From Paenibacillaceae bacterium (GTDB lineage: Bacteria > Bacillota > Bacilli > Paenibacillales > Paenibacillaceae), in NCBI GenBank assembly GCA_004134985.1, contig REGQ01000043.1, positions 1-37,232 on the forward strand: a stretch of DNA of 37,232 bases, written 5' to 3'. The position numbers and the translations under genes are program-made. The notes below the pieces were generated by a model. The model had not been told where the DNA came from. It saw only the letters and a list, made by a program, of their open reading frames with translations, and did not search any database. The stretch's first letter is position 1, and every line of letters starts with the position of its first letter. This document shows positions 8,246 through 18,274 of the stretch, piece by piece.

Positions 8246-8308
8246 CTTGGAAGTAAAGGCTTGAGTACAAGCAAATGGAGCAGAAATATCATCTATATAG
8301 TAGATAGA

Positions 8309-8521
8309 GCAATTGCTAGTTGGGAGTAAAGTTGCTAGTTGGCAGTCGGGAGGACAATTGCTAGTCGGAGGACAGTTGGCAGTCGGGCGGACAATTGCTA
8401 GTTGAGAAGACAGTTGGCAGTCGGGCGGACAATTGCTAGTTGAGAAGACAGTTGGCAGTCGGGAGGACAATTGCTAGTCGAAGGACAGTTGGCAGTCGGG
8501 CGGACAATTGCTAGTCGGTGC
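8309..8521. repeat. 19-bp alternating minisatellite
   Basis: Two related 18-19-bp units alternate: A, ACAATTGCTAGT(T/C)GgAgg-like, and B, ACAGTTGGCAGTCGGGCGG. Units start at 8354, 8372, 8391, 8410, 8429, 8448, 8467, 8485 and 8504. Degraded units lie just before, from 8309. The higher-order period is 38 bp. No frame across it looks like a protein, and it is AT/GC mixed rather than a hairpin array. Confidence 0.85.
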
Positions 8522-8603
8522 ATGCTGCTCCAAATCCCCATCCCATTTACAGTTGGATTTCTCTCGCTATTTTTTCAGTACCCCAGTGTCTCTTGGGAAA
8601 ATT

Positions 8604-8772
8604 GTTGTATTTTTCACAACAATCGAGAGAAGGGCAGCAATAAAAGTGAAATTGTTGTATAAACTACAACATTTCACTTTAATGGAGTAATTTTCTTAAA
8701 AATTGTTGTATTATCTGCAACAATTTCACGAGAATCGTCTCATATGTCTGAAAAAGTTGTACAAAATACAAC
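8604..8772. repeat. Array of four 17-bp hairpins at 50-51 bp intervals
   Basis: Each element has the form GTTGTA-N5-T(A/G)CAAC or CACAAC: 8604-8620, 8654-8670, 8705-8721 and 8756-8772. Start-to-start distances are 50, 51 and 51 bp. The DNA between them is unique except that the second stem is extended to about 16 bp (8643-8680). It lies between the minisatellite and the collagen-like gene. There are no cas genes and the repeats differ from one another, so it is not a CRISPR array. Confidence 0.85.
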
Positions 8773-8884
8773 AACCTCTCCCCTATGCTGCTTCTTTCGT
8801 GCATTTAAATAGAATCATTTTACAAATTTTTAAAATAATGATTATTTATTCAATTTTTTTGAATGGACGGGTTCTGAGATATGA

Positions 8885-11481
<2,597 letters not shown>

Positions 11482-11501
11482 GTGTCCTCCTTCCTATCAC
11501 A

Positions 11502-11531
11502 TTACACCTATATTATACCATTTGGGTGTAA
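11502..11531 (-). promoter_or_regulatory. Recombinase promoter region with inverted repeat
   Basis: TTACACC (11502-11508) and GGTGTAA (11525-11531) form an inverted repeat with a 16-bp centre that contains a minus-strand TATAAT (plus 11512-11517), 31 bp before the recombinase start. The -35 is poor. The layout fits a repressor or autoregulatory site. Confidence 0.5.
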
Positions 11532-11564
11532 CGCGAACCATGTTGTCGAGGGCACAAAGCCGCA

Positions 11565-11834
11565 TTACAAGCCACTTTTCTTGCGTATTATAAAGTTTGT
11601 GAGTACCTCTTGAATCGGTGGTGCAGTATCGTCAAATTCAAGCTTTATTCCCACTTCACCACAACGAAAACACAACGGATTTTTCAGTTTTTCCAAAACA
11701 TAAGCTGGCCGCTTTTCTATCGGGAGAGAATTATCAAAATCAAACGTACTTATATCAGCCAGTTTTGCAGTATCCACCGTTTCTATATTTACGCTCATCA
11801 AGCGATCAATCAATGCGGAAGTAATCATAATCAT
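11565..11834 (-). CDS. DUF6870-like small protein of integrative elements
   Basis: 89 residues; function unknown. LMSVNIETVDTAKLADISTFDFD followed by LPIEKRPAYVLEKLKNPLCFRCGEVGIKLEF resembles the DUF6870 family, small proteins found next to recombinases in clostridial integrative elements (recalled similarity, not searched). The start at 11834 was chosen because AAGGAGG lies just upstream and would otherwise be translated. It is followed by the recombinase on the same strand, 83 bp away, with a separate promoter. Confidence 0.7.
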   Translation of the reverse strand: MIMITSALIDRLMSVNIETVDTAKLADISTFDFDNSLPIEKRPAYVLEKLKNPLCFRCGEVGIKLEFDDTAPPIQEVLTNFIIRKKSGL

Positions 11835-11896
11835 GCCCTCCTTGATTTGCATGATTCAATATATGCACTTCCCCGTTTGTCCTGTTAGGAAACACA

Positions 11897-11933
11897 AACA
11901 GCCATCACTTTGTCAATAAAAGTGATGGCTGTT
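11897..11933. terminator. 15-bp perfect stem-loop
   Basis: AACAGCCATCACTTT and AAAGTGATGGCTGTT flank a seven-base loop. On the minus strand a short T-rich tail (TTTGTGTTT) follows, so it may end transcripts arriving from the right. Confidence 0.55.
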
Positions 11934-11944
11934 CATCTGTCCGC

Positions 11945-12235
11945 ATACTTCAGGCCAAGCTGGCCCGAAGTGAACAGGCTTGTCCGAAAAGTCATGTTGA
12001 TAAAGCTCGAAAATAGCCAAAAAAGAGTATAAAAAAACACCTTCTAGGGAAAATCCACGAAAGGTGTCGAATGAAAAATGGCCGCACTGGTTGGCCGAAT
12101 ATTCACTTGATTTTTTGAAGTTGTGTAAGAGAAAAACTTTTGCTACATCCAGCCGTCACAGTAAGGTTACGGCCCCTCACGAACAAGAAACGGTGACATA
12201 CAAGCCCCCAATCCCAAACCCGCCGCCGTTAAGAG
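11945..12235 (+). repeat. Backbone segment R2, first copy, with palindrome A
   Basis: About 285 bp nearly identical to 20171-20450. It begins with one of the seven 25-bp palindromes (11947-11971). It then has a hairpin CACCTT...AAAGGTG (about 12040-12066) and about 55 codons conserved in frame (SSRHSKVTAPHEQETVTYKP; the second copy has GQES for EQET). Several differences between the copies are synonymous in that frame, so it was once a gene end. I do not recognise the protein. Upstream the frame is broken. Confidence 0.7.
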
Positions 12236-12304
12236 GAAAACGGATGCATACCCCACCTCCTCGTAAATCTTCAAAAATATCAACAGCAGCTTTGATTGCA
12301 ATAT

Positions 12305-12322
12305 GTCAACACCGGTGTTGAC
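12305..12322. other. 18-bp perfect palindrome
   Basis: GTCAACACCGGTGTTGAC is fully symmetrical, lies in non-coding DNA after segment R2, and is absent from the second R2 copy. A protein-binding or resolution site is possible. 12323-12448 shows nothing else. Confidence 0.5.
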
Positions 12323-12448
12323 CAATTAACCAAAACACTACCTTGCCATCAAACAACGACTTTGAATTTGTAGTTGAGAATGTCAACAATCGCATAGCTT
12401 GAGAAGTTATCATAAAGAAAGAGCCGATAATCGTGAATGTCTCACAAA

Positions 12449-12635
12449 TTATCGGCTCTGCGTCTAGCGTCTGGCTCATTAACAACTGAAGTATTTAATT
12501 TTCGTACACTTACTAATGTTTCCTGTTACATTTCGGACAGAACAAGGGGAAATTTTCAAGTATTGTATCGTTCCGTATCTTTGTACGAGTTTTGCTATTA
12601 CAAATAGGGCATAAAATCCATTCAGTTCGCTCCAT
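12449..12635 (-). pseudogene. Cys-rich KTR-domain protein, frameshifted
   Basis: ATG at 12635 opens MERTEWILCPICNSKTRTK, then ENFPLFCPKCN, the two CxxC knuckles of the small Cys_rich_KTR family carried by clostridial integrative elements. The usual ending (QETL..V..L....NEPDAKTQSR) is present but only after two single-base losses: an A missing after the second CxxC (near 12530), and another in the PDA(K)TQ region (near 12470). As read, translation stops at RKH. The family is about 55-60 residues. A second, differently broken copy is at 18119. Confidence 0.75.
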
Positions 12636-12654
12636 TTTTTTCCTCACAGTTATT

Positions 12655-13245
12655 TCATTTACGTACGTGGCGAAGCACAGTCAATATCCGGTCAAACCAT
12701 TTTTTCAACGCACTTCTGTTATCAGCAGGAAGAACGATATTGGCTAAATCTGCGATTGTTGAAACAACAGAATCGACAGACATATCATCTGTATGTATCT
12801 TTTGCTCGCATATATCTTGGTTAAAAGCATTAATACACATGCCTATTCGTTGTTTTCCCCAACTCTCACCAAACTCCAAGCGTTTATTTAACCGTTTTAC
12901 AAGTGTTTCCTTTTGAGCATATATAATAAAATGCTTAATGTGGATACCTTCTTTTGTTAAACGACCAATAACCTCATCGTAGTATTGCTTGTTTGTTATT
13001 GTCATAGGTACAATAATTGTACCGTGATATTTTTGGGATAATAATTTTAAGATTTCATAATTAAACAACCTCCATTGAGGGAAGTTTTGGAAATCACTTT
13101 CGCGTATTGTTTTGGGTACATTAGTATTTAAGAAATAACCAAAATTTTCAGGGTCGTACACAAAAGAATTAGGAAGCCTTCTATGCAATTCAAAAGCACA
13201 AGTTGTTTTACCAGCTCCGAATGCACCATTTATCCAAATAATCAT
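12655..13245 (-). CDS. tmrB: TmrB-like P-loop protein (tunicamycin-resistance family)
   Basis: 196 residues, the same length and pattern as B. subtilis TmrB: MIIWINGAFGAGKTT Walker A at the N-terminus, SFVYDPENFGYFL, DFQNFPQWRLFNYEIL, a GTIIVPMTITN strand, and a C-terminal amphipathic helix. TmrB is an ATP-binding, peripheral membrane protein giving tunicamycin resistance, probably by binding the drug. The start at 13245 has AAGGAGGG. The ribosome-binding site is also the last recognisable codons of the broken methyltransferase upstream, so this gene was spliced in at that point. It appears intact and could be expressed from the MarR operon. Confidence 0.88.
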   Translation of the reverse strand: MIIWINGAFGAGKTTCAFELHRRLPNSFVYDPENFGYFLNTNVPKTIRESDFQNFPQWRLFNYEILKLLSQKYHGTIIVPMTITNKQYYDEVIGRLTKEGIHIKHFIIYAQKETLVKRLNKRLEFGESWGKQRIGMCINAFNQDICEQKIHTDDMSVDSVVSTIADLANIVLPADNRSALKKWFDRILTVLRHVRK

Positions 13246-13568
13246 CCATTTCCCTCCTTGCGCCATCAAATGTTTCAGGATCAAAAGTTGCATCTAGTAT
13301 ATCCTTGTTTTCAAAGAGAATATTGTTGATTCTTTTTGACTTCTTCTTAGCGGTCTGAATCATCTTAGTGGATAGATCAACCGCTGTTACATAGTCCTTT
13401 TGCCAGAAAGAACCCTTGAAAAATCTCCTGTACCAAAACCAATATCTAAAGCTTTTTTACACTTATATGGGACATATTCTAAAAGGTATCCGTGATAGTG
13501 GTTATTATGATTCCATTGACACTTTCAGAAAGATCGGAAATAAGGTCGAAATCCTTTTTAACAGTCAT
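13246..13568 (-). pseudogene. SAM-dependent methyltransferase, frameshifted and truncated
   Basis: The frame opens at ATG 13568 (TAAATG overlap with the MarR stop) with MTVKKDFDLISDLSESV. A frameshift near 13516 leads to HNNHYHGYLLEYVPY and motif I ALDIGFGTGDFSR. A second shift near 13400 leads to DYVTAVDLSTKMIQ and NKDILDATFDPETFD. It ends there, where tmrB begins, so about half of a class I methyltransferase remains. Substrate unknown. It was the second gene of a MarR operon. Confidence 0.8.
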
Positions 13569-14012
13569 TTATACACTCCTATTTTCCTCAATCTTGATAG
13601 CGATCTTTTCTGATGTTTTTTCTAACAACTTCAATTCCTCTGCGGTTAAAGATGCAAAAAATATACTAAAGAACTCGTCAGAAAATTTTTCCTCAAACCG
13701 CATCATTTTGAAGCCTTTTTCACTTAGCTCTAAAATAGAACTTCTTTTGTCAGCCGAATTACTCTTTTTAATTAAATATCCGGTTTTCAACAAGGCATTT
13801 ATCATTTGAACAGCAGATGCATTTTTTACACCTAGACGATTGGCAACACCAGTTGTTGTTGCGATTTTTTCGTATTTTTTTAATTTATAAACAGCAATCA
13901 AATATTGATAGCTGTTAGCAGTTATTTCAGAAAACCCTTCTTCATAAAATGAGTTGCTTAAATGCCTATTATAACCTTTGTAGATAGTGACAAGATTCCT
14001 TGATAAAGACAT
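13569..14012 (-). CDS. MarR-family transcriptional regulator
   Basis: 147 residues with the winged-helix core: ANSYQYLIAVYKL, ATTTGVANRLGVKNASAVQMINALLKTGYL as recognition helix, then KRSSILELSEKGFKMM as wing and dimer helix. Such proteins repress their own operon and respond to small phenolic or antibiotic-like ligands. GAGGGGG precedes the ATG at 14012. The stop overlaps the methyltransferase start (TAAATG). A GGTAG-C-CTACC operator lies in its promoter. Confidence 0.88.
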   Translation of the reverse strand: MSLSRNLVTIYKGYNRHLSNSFYEEGFSEITANSYQYLIAVYKLKKYEKIATTTGVANRLGVKNASAVQMINALLKTGYLIKKSNSADKRSSILELSEKGFKMMRFEEKFSDEFFSIFFASLTAEELKLLEKTSEKIAIKIEENRSV

Positions 14013-14030
14013 ATGTGTAGCCCCCTCTAA

Positions 14031-14060
14031 ATTATAATGGTAGCCTACCTATATTATAGA
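14031..14060 (-). promoter_or_regulatory. MarR operator and promoter
   Basis: GGTAG-C-CTACC (14039-14049), flanked on both sides by AT-rich half-sites, overlaps a minus-strand TATAAT (about 14032-14037) 20 bp before the marR start. This is the classical place for autorepression. Confidence 0.6.
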
Positions 14061-14184
14061 GTGTAGTTCTTAATTCATCAACACCATTGTTAGTTTTCCT
14101 GCCGACATGAATAACAAGGTTTAACGGTTATGAACACTATCTAAAATAAAAGCAACTAACTTTCCGTGCAGTTTCTATGGTTTC

Positions 14185-14346
14185 TCACAACGGCAAGCAG
14201 GGCAAGTGTATTGACACTTGCACCTTTTTGAGATTTTCCCTTGCGGGAAACTCAAAAATTGCTTGTTGGGGAGTGCCTTCCCCAAACCCTGCAACTTCGG
14301 GCCAAGTTGACCCGAAGTCGGCGCTTCGCACCTCATGTTGCGTCAT
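14185..14346 (-). CDS. Small conserved element ORF (segment R1, first copy) with palindrome B
   Basis: 53 codons starting MTQHEVRSADFGSTWPEV, then AGFGEGTPQQAIFEFPAREN and ending SIHLPCLP. About 40 residues are nearly identical to a second copy at 19952-20085, and the DNA identity extends over about 125 bp. It starts 5 bp after the relaxase stop, with GGAAATGGAG as a plausible ribosome-binding site inside the relaxase end. I do not recognise the family. The FGxxWPEV part is the 25-bp palindrome (14294-14318) read as codons. Confidence 0.55.
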   Translation of the reverse strand: MTQHEVRSADFGSTWPEVAGFGEGTPQQAIFEFPARENLKKVQVSIHLPCLPL

Positions 14347-14350
14347 GTCG

Positions 14351-14505
14351 CTATCGCTCCATTTCCTTATTTTTCTGCGCGTCCGTCAGCCCGAGCAGAT
14401 GGTCGATATTGGCCTTTACGGTCACAATCTCTTGCATATCCTTTCTTGCCGTCCGGTACTCGCCATAGGCGGCTTTTTTCTTTGCCGCAAGCTCCCGGCC
14501 TAAAT
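14351..14505 (-). pseudogene. Relaxase (MobA/MobL-type) C-terminal remnant
   Basis: About 50 codons: GRELAAKKKAAYGEYR, then ARKDMQEIVTVKANIDHLL and ending KNKEMER. This matches the C-terminal tail of relaxases in Tn1549-like elements as I recall them. Nothing of the catalytic domain precedes it. The matching N-terminus (MATTRLM) is at 22062-22124, 7.5 kb away on the same strand. Confidence 0.65.
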
Positions 14506-14537
14506 GTCAATCATATTCATATCTGTTTGGCAAAACA

Positions 14538-14579
14538 AAAGCCTGAGAAAGAAACTGTTAAACAGTTTCTCCAGGCTTT
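14538..14579 (-). terminator. Long stem-loop with minus-strand T-rich tail
   Basis: AAAGCCTG pairs with CAGGCTTT, and inside it AGAAACTGTT with AACAGTTTCT. On the minus strand TTTTGTTTTG follows. It would end minus-strand transcripts. 14580-14834 holds no gene I can support. Confidence 0.6.
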
Positions 14580-14834
14580 CATCCTTCTGTGTCATGGCGA
14601 GATTATCATTAAGCTTTACTAAACTCCGTCACACTAGCAGGTACTACTGCTAGGACTGTCGCACGGAGAGTAAGCGGTGTAAGGCGCTTGCTCGCCCTGC
14701 GTTTCCCCTTTGGGTATCTACGTACTTTTATTAGGTAAAACGATCTTATTACGGTAGAATAAAAGTTAATATGACATATCCGAAAACCAAATTTCACATT
14801 TTATTAACTGTGACTTATCTTTGTTATCATGAAC

Positions 14835-14862
14835 TGTGACAAGATGTTAATCGTTTGATAAT
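14835..14862 (+). promoter_or_regulatory. Promoter of the VOC gene
   Basis: TGTGAC (14835-14840) and GATAAT (14857-14862) have a 16-bp spacer. AACTGTGAC occurs twice just upstream (about 14804 and 14832), a possible regulator half-site pair. Confidence 0.4.
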
Positions 14863-14890
14863 AAAATTGTACACATAAGGAGATAAAACT

Positions 14891-15343
14891 ATGACAAAAA
14901 ACAAATTACTAAGAATGGACAATGTTGGCATCGTTGTAGAATCCCTTGATGACGCAATCTCTTTCTTCGAGGAGATTGGCTTGAAGCTCGAAGGGCGAGC
15001 TACTGTCGAAGGTGAATGGGCTGGTCGCGTAACCGGGCTGGGTTCACAGTGTGTAGAGATTGCTATGATGGTTACCCCAGATGGCCACAGCCGACTTGAA
15101 CTTTCGCGATTTCTCACCCCACCTGCTATATCAGATCACCGAACTGCTCCTGTAAATGCCCTTGGTTATCTACGCGTCATGTTCACCGTTGAAGACATTG
15201 ACGAAATGGTATCCAGACTCACTAAGCATGGGGCTCAGCTCGTTGGTGAAGTGGTTCAGTACGAGGACTCGTATCGACTCTGCTACATTCGTGGAAATGA
15301 AGGACTTCTAATCGGTTTGGCGGAACAACTCGGTAATAAATAA
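14891..15343 (+). CDS. VOC-family (glyoxalase/bleomycin-resistance) protein
   Basis: 150 residues in one vicinal-oxygen-chelate pair of beta-alpha-beta-beta-beta units: LRMDNVGIVVESLDDAISFFEEIGLKLEG in the first, LGYLRVMFTVEDIDEMVSRLTKHGAQLVGEV in the second. The metal-ligand candidates are poorly marked, so it could be an enzyme, a drug-binding protein, or neither. AAGGAGA ribosome-binding site; monocistronic; a strong terminator follows. It is cargo on the plus strand, opposite to most of the element. Confidence 0.85.
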   Translation: MTKNKLLRMDNVGIVVESLDDAISFFEEIGLKLEGRATVEGEWAGRVTGLGSQCVEIAMMVTPDGHSRLELSRFLTPPAISDHRTAPVNALGYLRVMFTVEDIDEMVSRLTKHGAQLVGEVVQYEDSYRLCYIRGNEGLLIGLAEQLGNK

Positions 15344-15476
15344 GTGACGTTTAAAAGAAGACTTAACTGAAATTGTATGTTTTATCGTTTTGACGCCAAA
15401 CGCGATATTCCTGTCTGTTCAAAAGTAGAAGAGGCTGTCCAAAAAGTGGGATATTAAGCCCAACATCTTGATAATC

Positions 15477-15523
15477 AAAACCCAAGGATGCTGTAATATC
15501 AACATTCTTGGGTTTTTACTTTT
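15477..15523 (+). terminator. Intrinsic terminator after the VOC gene
   Basis: AAAACCCAAGGATG pairs with CATTCTTGGGTTTT, then TTTTACTTTT. It may also serve the minus-strand ABC operon ending at 15567. GAGGCTGTCC(A)AAAAGT at 15430 looks like the end of a lost insertion sequence, but no transposase is present. Confidence 0.75.
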
Positions 15524-15566
15524 GGTTCAATTTACCCAGAAAAGACTTTCTTGACGGCTTCTTCAT

Positions 15567-16427
15567 TTACTTCTTTTTGCGGAACAGATACATAGTGAGT
15601 GGCGCAAACAGAACAATCATCACCAGAGAAACCAACAGCACCCAACCAACCTGCGCCATTGCCACCTCGCCGTGCATGAAACCTCGCACCGCAGTTACGA
15701 GCAAGCTCACCGGATTGATATGCACCACGCTCTGCAGCCAGGAGGGCAGCGTCTGCGGATCAACAAACACGTTGCTGACAAAGGTTAGTGGAAACATGGC
15801 CATCGTGCTTACGCCCATGAGAGATTTTTCCGAGCGCATCACCAGACTGAGAGCTGTCCAAATCCATGATAAACTGAAGCAAAAGACGAGCAGCAGCAGT
15901 ACGGCGGCCAGCACCCCGGTTAATCCACCTCCGGGCCGGAAACCAAGCAGCAGACCAAGCAAAATGATGATGGTGGAGGCCACCGTATAACGAACAGTGT
16001 CAACCAGGAGTGTGCCAACCAGAATCGAAGGACGCCAGATAGGAAGCGTCCGAAAACGGTCGAACACCCCTTTAGTGATGTCGTTGTTCAGTTCGATTCC
16101 AGTGTACATCGTAATTGTTACCACAGTTAACACGAGAATGCCTGGGAGAAGAAACTGCAAATAGTCTCCAGTTGATCCGGCAATCGCTCCGCCAAACAAA
16201 TAGGTGAACATCAACAGGAAAACGATAGGAAATGCAGTAACATCAATAATTTGCTCAGGCATATATCTGATTTTCAATAATCCCCGCCATCCGAAAGTCA
16301 TTGAGGTGGAGAGCCACCCTGGCTTCTCCGGACGCGTACGATCGGAGAGCGCCTTATGCAATAGATCATCTGCCCCTTGCCGCGTAAGTATATCTATAGG
16401 ATTTGCAGTTTTGTTCGCTGAATTCAT
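15567..16427 (-). CDS. ABC-2 type permease (DrrB-like)
   Basis: 286 residues with six hydrophobic helices and the ABC-2 signature region [31 protein letters not shown]. It is the membrane partner of the DrrA-like ATPase encoded just upstream; the genes overlap by ATGA. DrrAB-type exporters pump hydrophobic drugs such as anthracyclines or act in lipid or antibiotic export. The substrate is not visible. Confidence 0.9.
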   Translation of the reverse strand: MNSANKTANPIDILTRQGADDLLHKALSDRTRPEKPGWLSTSMTFGWRGLLKIRYMPEQIIDVTAFPIVFLLMFTYLFGGAIAGSTGDYLQFLLPGILVLTVVTITMYTGIELNNDITKGVFDRFRTLPIWRPSILVGTLLVDTVRYTVASTIIILLGLLLGFRPGGGLTGVLAAVLLLLVFCFSLSWIWTALSLVMRSEKSLMGVSTMAMFPLTFVSNVFVDPQTLPSWLQSVVHINPVSLLVTAVRGFMHGEVAMAQVGWVLLVSLVMIVLFAPLTMYLFRKKK

Positions 16428-17434
16428 GCTTGCATCTCCTCCGTTATTGTCTCTGCTTCCCCTTCCGCTTCAGCTGTGCGCCCGGTCAAAGTCAGGAACA
16501 CTTCATCAAGGCTAGGTTGGCCGAGAGAGAAATCAGTGACCGCAATCCCCGACCGAGCCAGTTCGCCCAAAGCGTGAGCAACCCGTTCGGTATTATTCAC
16601 TTTAGCTGACAGCTCCGCTGGATCGGATGCTAACTGAATGCTTGTCTCGAGTTGTTCCGCAAGCAGTTGCTCAGCTTGCGGCCGGGCAGCCGGATCGAGC
16701 AAGCGAACATACAATCTTCCCGAACCAACGGATGCCTTGAGCTCCCCGCTGGTCCCCTCGGCAATGATTTTGCCTTTCTCAATCACTGCGATACGGTCTG
16801 CTAATTCATCCGCTTCTTCCAGATATTGCGTCGTCAGCATAACCGTTGTACCCGCACCCACCAAGGTCCGGACTATATCCCAAACCTGGTTGCGGCTGCG
16901 AGGATCCAGACCGGTTGTCGGCTCATCAAGAAACAGCAGATCCGGCGACACTACGATGCTGGCGGCAATATCAATACGCCTCCGCATGCCTCCTGAATAC
17001 TTCTTAACCTGGCGGTTGGCGGCCTCCTCCAAACAGAAAGCATGTAACAGTTCCTCCGCCCTCGCTTTAGCCTGCTTGCGTGAGTAGCCCCACAGACGGG
17101 CAATCAACACAAGATTCTCCATCCCGGACATGTCGGCGTCGATCGAGGCAAACTGCCCGGTCAAGCTAACCTTATTGCGCACTGTATCCGTTTCCTTGAC
17201 CAGATCATGCCCAAGGATTCGGGCGCTGCCCGCATCAGGTTGAAGCAAGGTAGCCAACATGCGAATCGTTGTGGTTTTGCCTGCGCCGTTTGGTCCGAGA
17301 AAACCATATACCGATCCACGAGGCACCTTCAAATCCACGCCATCTACTGCTCGCATTTTGCCGAATAGTTTGACAAGTCCTTGCGCTTCAATCGCCAATT
17401 CGGATTGAAATCGGTTGCGATTTGTTGCGTTCAT
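16424..17434 (-). CDS. ABC transporter ATP-binding protein (DrrA-like)
   Basis: 336 residues: Walker [10 protein letters not shown], signature [12 protein letters not shown], Walker [14 protein letters not shown], and the DrrA-type C-terminal domain ([20 protein letters not shown]). It energises the adjacent ABC-2 permease. I chose the start at 17434, which has GGGAGAG in front; the open frame reaches 17476. Together with the permease this is drug-export cargo within the mobile element. Upstream, 17477-17674 shows no gene. Confidence 0.92.
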   Translation of the reverse strand: MNATNRNRFQSELAIEAQGLVKLFGKMRAVDGVDLKVPRGSVYGFLGPNGAGKTTTIRMLATLLQPDAGSARILGHDLVKETDTVRNKVSLTGQFASIDADMSGMENLVLIARLWGYSRKQAKARAEELLHAFCLEEAANRQVKKYSGGMRRRIDIAASIVVSPDLLFLDEPTTGLDPRSRNQVWDIVRTLVGAGTTVMLTTQYLEEADELADRIAVIEKGKIIAEGTSGELKASVGSGRLYVRLLDPAARPQAEQLLAEQLETSIQLASDPAELSAKVNNTERVAHALGELARSGIAVTDFSLGQPSLDEVFLTLTGRTAEAEGEAETITEEMQA

Positions 17435-17674
17435 ACGCTTCTCTCCCTTAGATAAATTCATGACCTTATGTATCACGTTTTCTCAATAAAAGTGTATCCC
17501 TAAAAATTAGCAATTAGCAGACTTGTATTTAAAGGATTGCAGCACCAGTATAACCCATTTCAATACTCAGCATTTCTTATAAATTGCTGTTCTGGACGAA
17601 ACGTCTGACTCACAAAATCGGAAGTATAGTTTTTCATAGCTTACCTTTTGTGATTTGATTGGTTAATTAGTTTA

Positions 17675-17712
17675 TCAAGAGCTTGCCGCCGCACGCGGCG
17701 GCAAGCTCTTGA
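17675..17712. other. 38-bp near-perfect palindrome (element backbone)
   Basis: TCAAGAGCTTGCCGCCGC and its exact reverse complement are separated by only AC. A short T-rich run follows on the plus strand. It is a very stable cruciform or hairpin. The place near backbone fragments suggests a terminator or a transfer-origin structure; sequence alone does not decide. A degraded palindrome C (17741-17765) lies just beyond. Confidence 0.65.
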
Positions 17713-17768
17713 CAGACTTTTCCTGATTTGCAATCCAATAATCGGCGGTCAAATTGGCCCGAAGTGCT

Positions 17769-17930
17769 TATTTTTCCTTTTCTGTTTTCTTTTCCGGCTT
17801 TGCAAGCTCCGGCTGTTTTTCCTTCCATTCATCAAGTAATTTAATGATGGTATCCTTCATATCACGGGGAGTTTTCTCCTTGCCGAAATACTGGCATCGA
17901 GAGATACCGTAGACAACCACGAAGAAGACT
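17769..17930 (-). pseudogene. Unrecognised element-backbone gene end
   Basis: About 50 codons in one frame (FVVVYGISRCQYFGKEKTPR, then MKDTIIKLLDEWKEKQPELA and a Lys/Glu tail) with no start. Upstream, in another frame, ISDNYRAQKDGVTSKELKRT continues to 18063, so at least one frameshift separates the parts. I do not know the family. The Lys/Glu-rich end and gene order suggest a backbone protein of the integrative element. Confidence 0.45.
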
Positions 17931-18118
17931 TACGTTCCCCATAAGCTCTTCGTCCGGTTTCTCCTCTCCCATTGAATAGCTTCTTTTGGTCAAGGTCACG
18001 CGTACGCTTCAATTCCTTTGAAGTTACTCCATCTTTTTGGGCTCTGTAATTGTCAGAAATCATATCGTACCGGTGGTTTCAAAAAAGAGAGAGCCGACCA
18101 TTGTGAATTCCTCACAAA

Positions 18119-18267
18119 TTATCGGCTCTGCGTCTTAGCGTCTGGCTCTTTAATAACTGCCATATTTAGTTGTTCTACATTGATTAGGGTTTCCTGCCTG
18201 CGCTTAGGGCAGAACAACGGGAAGTTTTCTAGTATTGTATCCTCTTGAACTTTCAACCGTGTTTTTG
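18119..18267 (-). pseudogene. Cys-rich KTR-domain protein, N-terminus missing
   Basis: Frame: KTRLKVQEDTILENFPLFC, PKRRQETLINVEQLN, ending EPDAKTQSR. This is the KTR family ending in full, but the first CxxC and start are gone and one Cys of the second is Arg. The break is 8 bp past the stop of the GAP-family gene, so cargo joins backbone there. It is a diverged second copy of 12449-12635. Confidence 0.75.
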
Positions 18268-18274
18268 CAAATCA

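Noticed and set aside
8604-8772. CRISPR array (17-bp repeats with 33-34-bp spacers)
   Set aside because: The repeats differ in loop and flank, only four exist, there is no leader and no cas gene, and the same geometry occurs with other sequences elsewhere in the window.
8835-8863. Fur box or terminator upstream of the collagen-like gene (AATAATGATTATTTATTC and TTCAATTTTTTTGAA)
   Set aside because: The Fur match is only partial in very AT-rich DNA, and the hairpin stem is five A-T/G-C pairs, too weak.
12064-12321. Complete 85-residue protein in segment R2
   Set aside because: Only the last 40 or so codons are conserved in the second copy, where the upstream part has stops; I treat it as a gene remnant.
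15425-15450. Insertion sequence end (GAGGCTGTCC-AAAAAGT type)
   Set aside because: There is no transposase gene and no opposite end; at most a remnant.
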